Shown piece after piece: positions 43,463-51,124 of a stretch of DNA of 64,000 nucleotides. The notes under the pieces were generated by a model. The model was not told where the DNA came from. It searched no databases and worked only from the letters and a program-made list of their open reading frames with translations. Numbering within the stretch: position 1 is the stretch's first letter; every line of letters starts with the position of its first letter. Origin of the DNA: an uncultured Polaribacter sp. (GTDB lineage Bacteria; Bacteroidota; Bacteroidia; Flavobacteriales; Flavobacteriaceae). Location of the stretch: contig NZ_CANMBY010000001.1 in NCBI RefSeq assembly GCF_947496195.1, positions 1,240,001 through 1,304,000 on the forward strand, written 5' to 3'. Made by a program: the position numbers and the translations under genes.

Positions 43463-44506
43463 ATGAAGAAAAAAGCAATTAATGCATTAAAAAAATCACC
43501 TTTACATTTTTTGTTTTGGTTAATTGTTTGGTTTTTTTTCTTCTCTTTTTTTAGTGTTGGTACTCAAAATATAGATTTTATTTTTTGGTTTTCTACTTTA
43601 TTAAGTATCATAACTATTGTTTCAACATACCAGTTTATTTATCAATTAATTCCTAATTATTTAATTCATAAAAAATATAAACTCTTTGCACTATATACCT
43701 TCTATTCTTTAGTTTTTATAGTTTGTGCAGTTTTAGTAACTGTGGTTTTTGGGTTTGTTTTTTTCTATAATTTAGAATTTAAAAATATGCCAGCATTAAC
43801 AAAAAATTCTGGTGTTATTTTAATTTGTGTTCTGTTAATTATAGCATTAGCAAGTAGCTTTAAAATTTTAAAATATAATTATCAATCATTAGAGGAGAAA
43901 AAAACTTTAGAAAATAAATTTTTACAAACACAATTGCAGTTAAAAGAACAAGAATTGAAGTTTCTAAAAATGCAGATTCATCCACATTTTTTATTTAACA
44001 CATTAAATACCTTGTATGGTTTTGCTTTAAAAAAAGCAGATGAAACTCCAGAAATGATATTAAAACTATCAGATCTATTAGACTACATTTTATATCAAGT
44101 AGATAAACCTAACGTTTTTTTAGTGGATGAAATTAAACACATTAAAAATTATATAGCTCTAGAAAAAAGTAGATTTCAAGAAAGTCTACAAGTAGACTTT
44201 TCTGTAAATTTAGAAGATCATGAAATTCAAATTCCGCCAATGTTATTATTGCCATTTGTAGAAAATGCATTTAAACATGGTGCACAAATTGATAATATTT
44301 TAAAAATAAAAATTAACTTAGAAGTAAAAGATAAGTATCTTGTTTTTGAGGTAAATAATTATGTTAAAAAGAGTCATAAATCTAAATCAGGAATAGGTTT
44401 AGAGAATATAAAGAAAAGATTAAACATGCTTTATGGTCTAAAAAGCAGTTTACAAATTAAAGAAACTGAAAAATCTTTTACTACTTATTTAAAAGTACCT
44501 TTATAA
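43463..44506 (+). CDS. LytS/YehU-type sensor histidine kinase
   Basis: A 347 aa membrane kinase. Four hydrophobic segments fill residues about 12-135, with hardly any external loop, so it probably senses a membrane or lipid state rather than a soluble ligand. A coiled linker leads to the His_kinase domain QIHPHFLFNTLN with the phospho-accepting histidine most likely H175, and an HATPase domain (VENAFKHGAQ, then GIGLENIKKRL). It is followed after 1 nt by its LytTR regulator. A near-match -7 element (TTACTTTG) lies 4 nt before the ATG. Confidence 0.93.
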   Translation: MKKKAINALKKSPLHFLFWLIVWFFFFSFFSVGTQNIDFIFWFSTLLSIITIVSTYQFIYQLIPNYLIHKKYKLFALYTFYSLVFIVCAVLVTVVFGFVFFYNLEFKNMPALTKNSGVILICVLLIIALASSFKILKYNYQSLEEKKTLENKFLQTQLQLKEQELKFLKMQIHPHFLFNTLNTLYGFALKKADETPEMILKLSDLLDYILYQVDKPNVFLVDEIKHIKNYIALEKSRFQESLQVDFSVNLEDHEIQIPPMLLLPFVENAFKHGAQIDNILKIKINLEVKDKYLVFEVNNYVKKSHKSKSGIGLENIKKRLNMLYGLKSSLQIKETEKSFTTYLKVPL

Positions 44507-44507
44507 A

Positions 44508-45194
44508 ATGAAGCATAAATTAAAATGTGTTATTGTAGATGATGAGCCAATAGCTTTAGAAATCTTGACTTCATATATTGATAAAACAGGTCAATTAGAA
44601 CTTATTAAAAGTTGTAAAAACGCATCAGAAGCACTTGTTTTTATGCAAGAAAATACTGCAGATTTATATTTTTTAGATATAAATATGCCAGAAATAACTG
44701 GTCTTAGTTTGGCAAAAATCATAGACAAAAAAGCTAAAGTAATTTTTACTACTGCATATAGAGAATATGCTGTAGATGGTTTTAATTTACAAGCTGTAGA
44801 TTATTTATTAAAACCTATTTCTTATGATCGATTTTTGCAAGCTATTCAAAAAATTATACCTTCAAAAACTGCTGAAAAAAAGGTTGATTTTATGTTTGTT
44901 AGATCAGAAAGAAAAATGGTTAAAATAAATTTTGATACTATTTTATATATCGAAAGTTTAAGTGACTATGTTAAAATAATTACACCTCAAAAGACAATAG
45001 TTACAAGAGAAAATATAAGTAGTTTAGAAGAAAAATTGGCTTATGATAATTTTATTAGAATTCATAGATCTTATATTGTATCTATTACTAAAATGACTTC
45101 TTACACAAACGAATTTATAGAGATTGAAAACAAAGCATTACCTATAAGCAGGAGTTATAAAGAATCCGTTTTGCAAAAATTAGCAGAAGTCTAG
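44508..45194 (+). CDS. LytTR-family response regulator
   Basis: A 228 aa regulator: receiver domain with the acidic pocket VDDEP and phospho-acceptor D57 in YFLDINMP, K in LLKPIS, then a LytTR DNA-binding domain (about 125-228) with FIRIHRSYIV. It forms a two-component pair with the kinase just before it. Targets are unknown; the divergent mini ExbB-like gene is the nearest candidate. Confidence 0.95.
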   Translation: MKHKLKCVIVDDEPIALEILTSYIDKTGQLELIKSCKNASEALVFMQENTADLYFLDINMPEITGLSLAKIIDKKAKVIFTTAYREYAVDGFNLQAVDYLLKPISYDRFLQAIQKIIPSKTAEKKVDFMFVRSERKMVKINFDTILYIESLSDYVKIITPQKTIVTRENISSLEEKLAYDNFIRIHRSYIVSITKMTSYTNEFIEIENKALPISRSYKESVLQKLAEV

Positions 45195-45203
45195 GGTAAA
45201 CTT

Positions 45204-45211
45204 TATCTTTG
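45204..45211 (+). promoter_or_regulatory. -7 promoter element of the diphosphomevalonate decarboxylase gene
   Basis: TATCTTTG, full match, 19 nt before the TTG start at 45231. Confidence 0.5.
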
Positions 45212-45230
45212 TTTCAAAATTTTTTACATC

Positions 45231-46310
45231 TTGAATACAGATCAATTTTTAATAAAATCAGCAGTTAATTATATAAACTCATCAAGTTATACTTGGCAAA
45301 CACCTAGTAATATTGCATTGGTAAAATATTGGGGTAAAAGTAATCCTCAAATCCCTAAAAATGCCTCAATTAGTTTCACCTTAAATAACTGTCATACAAT
45401 TACTAAAATTGATTTTACAAAAAAAGAAAAATCACAAAGTGTAGATTTTGATTTGTTTTTTGAAGGCAAGCAAAAAGATGAATTTAAACCAAAAATTGCT
45501 GAATTTTTTAATAGAATACAAGAGTATTGTCCTTACATATTTCATTATAAAATGACAATTAATTCAGAAAATTCTTTTCCTCATTCAAGTGGAATTGCTT
45601 CGTCTGCAAGCGGTTTAAGTGCAATTGCTATGTGTTTAATGAGCCTTGAGCAAGAATTAGTTGCTGGATTAACATCAGAATATATAACAAAAAAAGCCTC
45701 ATTTTTAGCAAGATTAGGTTCTGGATCTGCAAGTAGAAGTATAGAGGGGCCATTAGTTGTATGGGGTAAACACCCAGAAATAGAGGGAAGTTCAGATTTA
45801 TTTGGAGTAAAATTTTCAAAAAAAGTACATCCTATTTTTTCTAATTATCAAGATGTTATTTTATTAGTAGATAAAGGTGAAAAGCAAGTTTCTAGTACAG
45901 TAGGTCACAATTTAATGCATAACCATCCCTTTGCTGAAAATAGGTTTCAACAAGCCAATGAGAATTTGACAAAAATGTCTAAAATTCTTCAAAATGGCGA
46001 TATCAAAAGTTTTATAAATTTAGTGGAAAGTGAGGCACTTACCTTACATGCAATGATGCTAACAAGTAATCCTTATTTTATTTTAATGAAACCAAATACA
46101 TTAGAAATTATAAATAAAATATGGCAATTTAGAGAAACAACTAATAGTAATATTTGTTTTACTTTAGATGCAGGTGCTAATGTACATGTATTGTTTCCTG
46201 AAAACGAAAAAAATGATGTATTGAAATTTATAGAAAACGAGCTATCTAAATTCTGTCAAAAAAATCATTATATTTGTGATTATACAGGTCTAGGAGCCCA
46301 AAAAATCTAA
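45231..46310 (+). CDS. mvaD: Diphosphomevalonate decarboxylase
   Basis: Converts mevalonate diphosphate to isopentenyl diphosphate with ATP. The 359 aa protein has NIALVKYWGKSN near the N-terminus, the phosphate loop SSGIASSASGLSA, and the conserved RLGSGSASRSI stretch of this GHMP enzyme. The start is TTG: there is no suitable ATG in frame before VKYWGK, and a -7 element lies 19 nt upstream. Next gene starts 2 nt after its stop. Confidence 0.94.
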   Translation: MNTDQFLIKSAVNYINSSSYTWQTPSNIALVKYWGKSNPQIPKNASISFTLNNCHTITKIDFTKKEKSQSVDFDLFFEGKQKDEFKPKIAEFFNRIQEYCPYIFHYKMTINSENSFPHSSGIASSASGLSAIAMCLMSLEQELVAGLTSEYITKKASFLARLGSGSASRSIEGPLVVWGKHPEIEGSSDLFGVKFSKKVHPIFSNYQDVILLVDKGEKQVSSTVGHNLMHNHPFAENRFQQANENLTKMSKILQNGDIKSFINLVESEALTLHAMMLTSNPYFILMKPNTLEIINKIWQFRETTNSNICFTLDAGANVHVLFPENEKNDVLKFIENELSKFCQKNHYICDYTGLGAQKI

Positions 46311-46312
46311 GT

Positions 46313-46735
46313 TTGAATTTACTTCTTAAACATAAAATAAACTACAAGTTATCTTTATTTCTTGTTTTAATTTTTTTAGTTTTTACTGGTTTTAAAACTC
46401 AAGAAACCATTTGGTTAGACAAAGATTTAAATAGAACTTCTCAAAACAAAGCAACTTACTACAGGGTTGGAGAAAATTTAAAAGGTAAGGTTACTTATTT
46501 TTACAAAAACAGAACAGTTTACAGAGCAGTTTCTTATAAAGAAGGTAAATTACAAGGTAAATTTTTAGAATACTACAGCACAGGAGAACTTAGAGAAGTT
46601 GGTTTTTATAAAAATGGTTTACGAGAAGGTAATTGGAAAACATTCTATAAAACTGGTAAGATAAAAGAAAAAGGTAAATACGATAAAGGTGAAAAAGTTG
46701 GGGTTTGGAAAACGTTTTATAAAAATGTTTATTAA
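46313..46735 (+). CDS. MORN-repeat (YwqK-like) exported protein, 140 aa
   Basis: An N-terminal signal or membrane segment (about residues 13-28) is followed by at least three MORN-2 type repeats: YKEGKLQGKFLEYYSTGELREVG, then FYKNGLREGNWKTFY, then YDKGEKVGVWKTFY. The fold is a beta-sheet ribbon used for membrane-near scaffolding. The start is TTG 2 nt after mvaD, so they are cotranslated. The YwqK antitoxin name sometimes given to such proteins is not justified here. Function unknown. Confidence 0.75.
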   Translation: MNLLLKHKINYKLSLFLVLIFLVFTGFKTQETIWLDKDLNRTSQNKATYYRVGENLKGKVTYFYKNRTVYRAVSYKEGKLQGKFLEYYSTGELREVGFYKNGLREGNWKTFYKTGKIKEKGKYDKGEKVGVWKTFYKNVY

Positions 46736-46755
46736 TTTCTTAACTTTAGAATTCG

Positions 46756-46763
46756 TATTTTTG
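46756..46763 (+). promoter_or_regulatory. -7 promoter element of the mevalonate kinase gene
   Basis: TATTTTTG, 21 nt before the ATG at 46785. Confidence 0.5.
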
Positions 46764-46784
46764 TATTGTTAATTAAAAAGAAAA

Positions 46785-47711
46785 ATGAAAGGTCCACTGT
46801 TTTACGCTAAAATTCTTCTGTTTGGAGAATATGGAATTATAAAAGATTCTAAAGGTTTAGCAATACCATTTAACGCTTATAGAGGTGCTTTAAAGACTTC
46901 TGATAACTTAACAGGACAAGCAAAAAAATCTAATGAAAGCCTATTTAAATTTTATACTTATTTATCTAACCTAAAAACAGACCTAGTTTCTTTTAATTTA
47001 GAAGATTTTAAAAAGGATTTAGAAAAAGGTATGTATTTTGATTCTTCTATTCCACAAGGTTATGGAGTTGGAAGTTCAGGAGCATTAGTTGCATCTATTT
47101 ACGATAATTACGCTTTTGATAAAATCACAGTTCTAGAAAATTTAACCAGAGATAAATTACTTAAGTTAAAAGAAATATTCTCTGTAATGGAATCTTTCTT
47201 TCATGGTAAAAGTTCAGGATTAGACCCTTTAAACTCTTACTTAAGTTTACCTATACTAATCAATTCTAAAGAAAATATAGAACCAGCAGGGATTCCTTCT
47301 CAAAAAGAAGGCAAAGGAGCTGTTTTCTTATTAGATTCAGAACAAGTAGGTGAAACAGAACCTATGGTAAACATCTTTATGAATAAGATGAAAAACGAAG
47401 GTTTTAGAAAAATGATAAGTGATGAATTTGCATTACATACTGATGCATGTATAGATGATTTTTTAAGTGGTAATGTTACATCTCTTTTTAGTAATGTAAA
47501 AAAGTTATCTAAAGTTGTTTTAAAGAACTTTAAACCAATGATACCTGATGCATTTCATAAAGTTTGGGCAAATGGTTTAAAATCTAATGACTACTATTTA
47601 AAACTTTGTGGTTCTGGTGGTGGAGGTTATATTTTAGGTTTTACTGAAGATTTTGAAAAAGCTAAAAAAAGTCTACAAGACTATAAATTAGAATTAGTTT
47701 ATAGGTTCTAG
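46785..47711 (+). CDS. Mevalonate kinase
   Basis: A 308 aa GHMP kinase expected to phosphorylate mevalonate. The N-terminus AKILLFGEYGII is that of mevalonate kinases, the phosphate loop reads PQGYGVGSSGALVA, and HGKSSGLDPLNSYL corresponds to the active-site lysine/aspartate segment; KLCGSGGGGYILGF is the C-terminal motif. It lies between mvaD/MORN and the UbiA prenyltransferase. Together with the GYDIA kinase it may cover both kinase steps. Confidence 0.92.
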   Translation: MKGPLFYAKILLFGEYGIIKDSKGLAIPFNAYRGALKTSDNLTGQAKKSNESLFKFYTYLSNLKTDLVSFNLEDFKKDLEKGMYFDSSIPQGYGVGSSGALVASIYDNYAFDKITVLENLTRDKLLKLKEIFSVMESFFHGKSSGLDPLNSYLSLPILINSKENIEPAGIPSQKEGKGAVFLLDSEQVGETEPMVNIFMNKMKNEGFRKMISDEFALHTDACIDDFLSGNVTSLFSNVKKLSKVVLKNFKPMIPDAFHKVWANGLKSNDYYLKLCGSGGGGYILGFTEDFEKAKKSLQDYKLELVYRF

Positions 47712-47726
47712 AAACAATACTTCACA

Positions 47727-48644
47727 ATGAGTTCTTCAAAAAAGAAGACTTTTCTAAAAAAAATTGTAAGCTTACTTTCTGTAGTAAGAGGTTACAATGT
47801 TTTAGTATTAGTTATTGCTCAGTATTTAGCTTCTATCTTTATTTTCTCTCCAGAAAAATCATTAAGAGTTGTCTTATTTGATATTCATCTACATTTTTTA
47901 ATACTTTCAACTATTTGTGTAGTGTCTGCAGGTTATATTATCAATAATTTTTACGATATAAAAGTTGATAAAATTAATAGACCTATTAAAACAGGTATAG
48001 ATAATTATATAAGACAAGAAACTAGACTTACATTGTATTTTGTATTAAATTTTATAGGATGTCTATTTGGTTTATTAGTTTCTTTTAGAGCGGCTGTTTT
48101 TTTTGCTGTGTATATTTTTGCTATATGGATATATTCACATAAACTAAAAAAATATCCATTTATTGGTTTACTTTCAGCAACCATAATTACTATTCTTCCT
48201 TTTTTTGTAGTTTTTATTCATTTTAAAAATTTTTCAAAAATCATTTTTGTACATGCAATATTTTTGTTTTTAGTGTTAATGGTAAGAGAATTAATTAAAG
48301 ATTTAGAAAATTTAAAAGGAGCAATTGCAAATAACTACAATACATTTTCTGTTGCTTATGGAGAAAAGTATACTAAAAATGTTTGTTTAGTTTTATTAGT
48401 GTTTACTATTGTACCTGTAATATTCTTATTTAATTACCCTGGCATAGATGATATGCGATATTACTTTTATTTTGCAGGATTAATGCTTGTTTTTGTTGCA
48501 TTTTATTTAATGAAGTCAAATTCAGTTCAAGAGTATAGAAGATTGCATAATCTTTTAAAAATACTATTATTGTTGGGTGTTTTTTCATTGGTGTTTTTAG
48601 ATACTTCTTTATTATTAGAAAAAGTAATAGGCTCATTAAATTAG
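47727..48644 (+). CDS. UbiA family prenyltransferase (geranylgeranylglycerol-phosphate synthase-like)
   Basis: A 305 aa integral membrane prenyltransferase with about eight hydrophobic segments. The first aspartate-rich motif is NNFYDIKVDKINRP, and a second lies at RELIKDLENLKGAIAN. It transfers a prenyl diphosphate to an aromatic or glycerol-phosphate acceptor; the usual annotation in this group is geranylgeranylglycerol-phosphate geranylgeranyltransferase, but the true acceptor is not shown. Its place directly after mevalonate kinase (15 nt) suits a user of isoprenoid precursors. Confidence 0.9.
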   Translation: MSSSKKKTFLKKIVSLLSVVRGYNVLVLVIAQYLASIFIFSPEKSLRVVLFDIHLHFLILSTICVVSAGYIINNFYDIKVDKINRPIKTGIDNYIRQETRLTLYFVLNFIGCLFGLLVSFRAAVFFAVYIFAIWIYSHKLKKYPFIGLLSATIITILPFFVVFIHFKNFSKIIFVHAIFLFLVLMVRELIKDLENLKGAIANNYNTFSVAYGEKYTKNVCLVLLVFTIVPVIFLFNYPGIDDMRYYFYFAGLMLVFVAFYLMKSNSVQEYRRLHNLLKILLLLGVFSLVFLDTSLLLEKVIGSLN

Positions 48645-48657
48645 TCAACAATTTAAG

Positions 48658-48665
48658 TACCTTTG
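48658..48665 (+). promoter_or_regulatory. -7 promoter element of the rRNA pseudouridine synthase gene
   Basis: TACCTTTG, full match, 17 nt before the ATG at 48683. Confidence 0.5.
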
Positions 48666-48682
48666 CATAAAATTTATAAATA

Positions 48683-49507
48683 ATGAATGCAAATAAAAAC
48701 TCGTCGCGAAGACGACAAGAAGGTAAAGGCAGTAAACCTCAAAATAGAAAAAACTTCAAAAAAAAACCGAGTGCACCTCAAAATAAAAATACTTCAGAAG
48801 GTGTTAGATTAAATAAATATATAGCTAATTCTGGTATTTGCTCAAGAAGAGAGGCAGACACTTATATAGAACATGGTAGTGTAGAAGTAAATGGTAAATT
48901 GGTTACAGAAATGGGCTATAAAGTGCAAGCTACAGATGTTGTAAAATTTGATGGAACAACCATTTCACCAGAGCAAAAAAGATATATTCTTTTAAATAAA
49001 CCTAAAAATTACATTACTACTATGGATGATGATAGGGGTAGAAAAACGGTAATGGAATTAATTGCAAATGCATCTAAAGAACGTATCTATCCTGTTGGAA
49101 GATTAGATAGAAATACGACAGGATTACTGTTGTTTACTAATGATGGGGATTTAGCTAAAAAATTAACTCATCCAAAACATAACGTTCGTAAATTATATCA
49201 TGCATCTTTAGATAGAAAATTAGATTTAAAAGATTTACAGAAATTAAGAGGAGAAGTAATTATTGAGGGAAGAAAAGTGTTTATTGATGCTGTTTCTTAT
49301 ATAGATAATGAACCAAAGACAGAAATTGGCATCGAAATTCATTCAGGTAGAAATAGAATTGTTCGTAAGATTTTTGAGCATGTAGGTTATAAAGTAATTA
49401 AATTAGACAGAGTTATTTTTGCTGAACTAACTAAGAAAAATTTACCTAGAGGTAGATGGAGAACTTTAACAGACTTAGAAATTAATAACTTAAAAGCTAT
49501 GAAATAA
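48683..49507 (+). CDS. rluB: rRNA pseudouridine synthase, RsuA/RluB/RluE family
   Basis: A 274 aa rRNA modification enzyme, likely isomerising a uridine of 23S rRNA. A very basic unstructured N-tail of about 40 residues precedes an S4 RNA-binding domain (RLNKYIANSGICSRREAD), then the catalytic domain with VGRLDRNTTGLLLFTNDGD, in which the aspartate of RLDR is the nucleophile. The assignment to RluB rather than RsuA/RluF is by general resemblance. A terminator follows. Confidence 0.9.
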   Translation: MNANKNSSRRRQEGKGSKPQNRKNFKKKPSAPQNKNTSEGVRLNKYIANSGICSRREADTYIEHGSVEVNGKLVTEMGYKVQATDVVKFDGTTISPEQKRYILLNKPKNYITTMDDDRGRKTVMELIANASKERIYPVGRLDRNTTGLLLFTNDGDLAKKLTHPKHNVRKLYHASLDRKLDLKDLQKLRGEVIIEGRKVFIDAVSYIDNEPKTEIGIEIHSGRNRIVRKIFEHVGYKVIKLDRVIFAELTKKNLPRGRWRTLTDLEINNLKAMK

Positions 49508-49522
49508 GTTAATACATTACAT

Positions 49523-49566
49523 AAAAAAGCCTAATATCAATTTAAGTTGTTATTAGGCTTTTTTTA
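49523..49566. terminator. Bidirectional terminator between convergent rluB and the porin-like gene
   Basis: AAGCCTAATA pairs with TATTAGGCTT, with A run on the left and T run on the right; works for both strands. Confidence 0.88.
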
Positions 49567-49584
49567 TTTTATATAGATAAGTAT

Positions 49585-50382
49585 CTAATTTAAAAACTGT
49601 AAATTAATTCCTGTAAATATTTGAAATTGAGGTTGTGTTCCTTGATGTAACATAGAATATTGTGGCTCTATAAAGCAGTTAAAAACAGTATTACCTACTT
49701 TAACTACTTTTCCAATACCTAAAGCTAAAGGTATAGAATAAGCATCATTTTTAAAATCGAAATACCAAATAGGAGCGCCTCTTAAATAAGTGCCTTTACC
49801 TAATTGCCAGAAATAGAAAGGTTGTAAAGCAGAATTATTTGTTCCGTTTCTTAATTCATCTCCACCCACAGAAGTTTGCCAAGTTAAAAGACCACCAAGT
49901 TGAAACACAGGTGATTTTACAACAAAAGCAACAGCTGCAAAACCAGCTTGCCATTTACCAGTTCCTAAAATATCATTAGAAGCTGTAGGCGCAGTAATCA
50001 TGGGGCCAATACCAACTGTAGCATTTGCTTTAGAAATAAAGTTATAAGATAAAAAAACATTTAAATCTCCTAATCCATTTTCTGAAACTACATTTCCACT
50101 TGTATTTGGTAAACTTACAGTATTAAATGGTACAGAAACCCTAAGTAGTAATTTACCTGATGAAAAAGGTTTTGCAAATCTAAGATAAGAAGAGTTTAAA
50201 TAAGCGTCACTGGGAGCGTCTGTTAGTTTTGGTATATAGTAATTGTGAAAATTAAGAGCAGTCATATTTGCTAAGGGATTATTAGCTTGAGCTCCACTTG
50301 ATTTTTTGTTGTCATTATCTTGAGCTTTAATAGTTAAAACAGCACAAAACAACACAATAAATTGTAAAATATTTTTTTTCAT
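49585..50382 (-). CDS. Outer membrane transporter-like (phenol MetA-pathway family) protein
   Basis: A 265 aa exported protein: signal peptide (cut near IKAQ), then a body of amphipathic strands typical of a 10-12-strand barrel (LLLRVSVPFNTVSL, NATVGIGPMITAPTAS, TYLRGAPIWYFDF) and an ending with an aromatic residue. The pattern resembles the MetA/SphA-type outer membrane family. It lies 10 nt after the DUF2490-like gene in the same direction and is the end of that unit. Function unknown. Confidence 0.65.
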   Translation of the reverse strand: MKKNILQFIVLFCAVLTIKAQDNDNKKSSGAQANNPLANMTALNFHNYYIPKLTDAPSDAYLNSSYLRFAKPFSSGKLLLRVSVPFNTVSLPNTSGNVVSENGLGDLNVFLSYNFISKANATVGIGPMITAPTASNDILGTGKWQAGFAAVAFVVKSPVFQLGGLLTWQTSVGGDELRNGTNNSALQPFYFWQLGKGTYLRGAPIWYFDFKNDAYSIPLALGIGKVVKVGNTVFNCFIEPQYSMLHQGTQPQFQIFTGINLQFLN

Positions 50383-50392
50383 TTTGATTTTT

Positions 50393-51061
50393 TTAAAAAC
50401 TAATTTTTAATGAGATTGTATTTCCTACTCTTCCAAAATTTGAACTTCTAAAAAGAAAAACCTCTCTAATATATCCTAAACTATAATGAACTTCCTCAAT
50501 CTTTTTTGATAAAAAAAATGAAAATTCTCTTGAGTTAGAGAATCTTTCTCTAACATCTGGAGCTTTAAGATAATACCATTCAAAAGCAGAACTCAAAGAC
50601 CAAGAATTATCTTCATTATTATTTGGGAAGATATAATTTAATAAAACTTTATATCTAGATCTTAGGTAATGATTATGCTTAGAAATAAAAAAGTTTCTCC
50701 ATTCAACTAGAACTCTCTGTGAAAAGCTTAAGTTTTTTATTATGGGTGTTTTTAATTGTAAACCTAATTTTGGTCTCACTTCAAAGAAATCTCCTAAGTC
50801 TTTATCAAACCTATAATTATTAACTATGCCACCAACTATAGACCAATGATCATTCAATTTTTTTTGAGTACTTATAGTAAAACCTAACTTTCTCCACTTA
50901 CTATCTTGATAAGCGTGTTTGTAATTAACATCAAGATTAAAATGTTTACCCTCATTATAAAGAAATTCTTTTTCAATACTAAGTTCACTAAAAAATTCAT
51001 TCTGAGAATTACATTTTAAACTTAGAAAAACAAGTAAAAAAGTTATTAGTACTCTTATCAT
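50393..51061 (-). CDS. DUF2490-like outer membrane barrel protein
   Basis: A 222 aa exported protein with a signal peptide ending near CNSQ and amphipathic strands throughout (WSIVGGIVNNYRFDKD, SFSQRVLVEWRNFF, WSLSSAFEWYYLK). Ending strand ...NTISLKISF has a C-terminal phenylalanine, as in outer membrane barrels. Resembles DUF2490. Operon partner of the next barrel gene. Function unknown. Confidence 0.65.
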   Translation of the reverse strand: MIRVLITFLLVFLSLKCNSQNEFFSELSIEKEFLYNEGKHFNLDVNYKHAYQDSKWRKLGFTISTQKKLNDHWSIVGGIVNNYRFDKDLGDFFEVRPKLGLQLKTPIIKNLSFSQRVLVEWRNFFISKHNHYLRSRYKVLLNYIFPNNNEDNSWSLSSAFEWYYLKAPDVRERFSNSREFSFFLSKKIEEVHYSLGYIREVFLFRSSNFGRVGNTISLKISF

Positions 51062-51071
51062 AAATAATATT

Positions 51072-51107
51072 AAAAAACCTAATTATAAATTTATAATTAG
51101 GTTTTTT
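51072..51107 (-). terminator. Perfect 36-bp palindrome, terminator after the alkylsulfatase-like gene
   Basis: AAAAAACCTAATTATAAA followed directly by its exact reverse complement. It serves as a terminator for the minus-strand gene ending at 51125, and lies right before the barrel gene start. Confidence 0.8.
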
Positions 51108-51124
51108 ATATTTTTAAATTGTTG

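Noticed and set aside
46313..46735. Toxin-antitoxin module suggested by the YwqK antitoxin label of MORN proteins
   Set aside because: No toxin gene is adjacent; the protein has a signal segment and lies between mevalonate genes.
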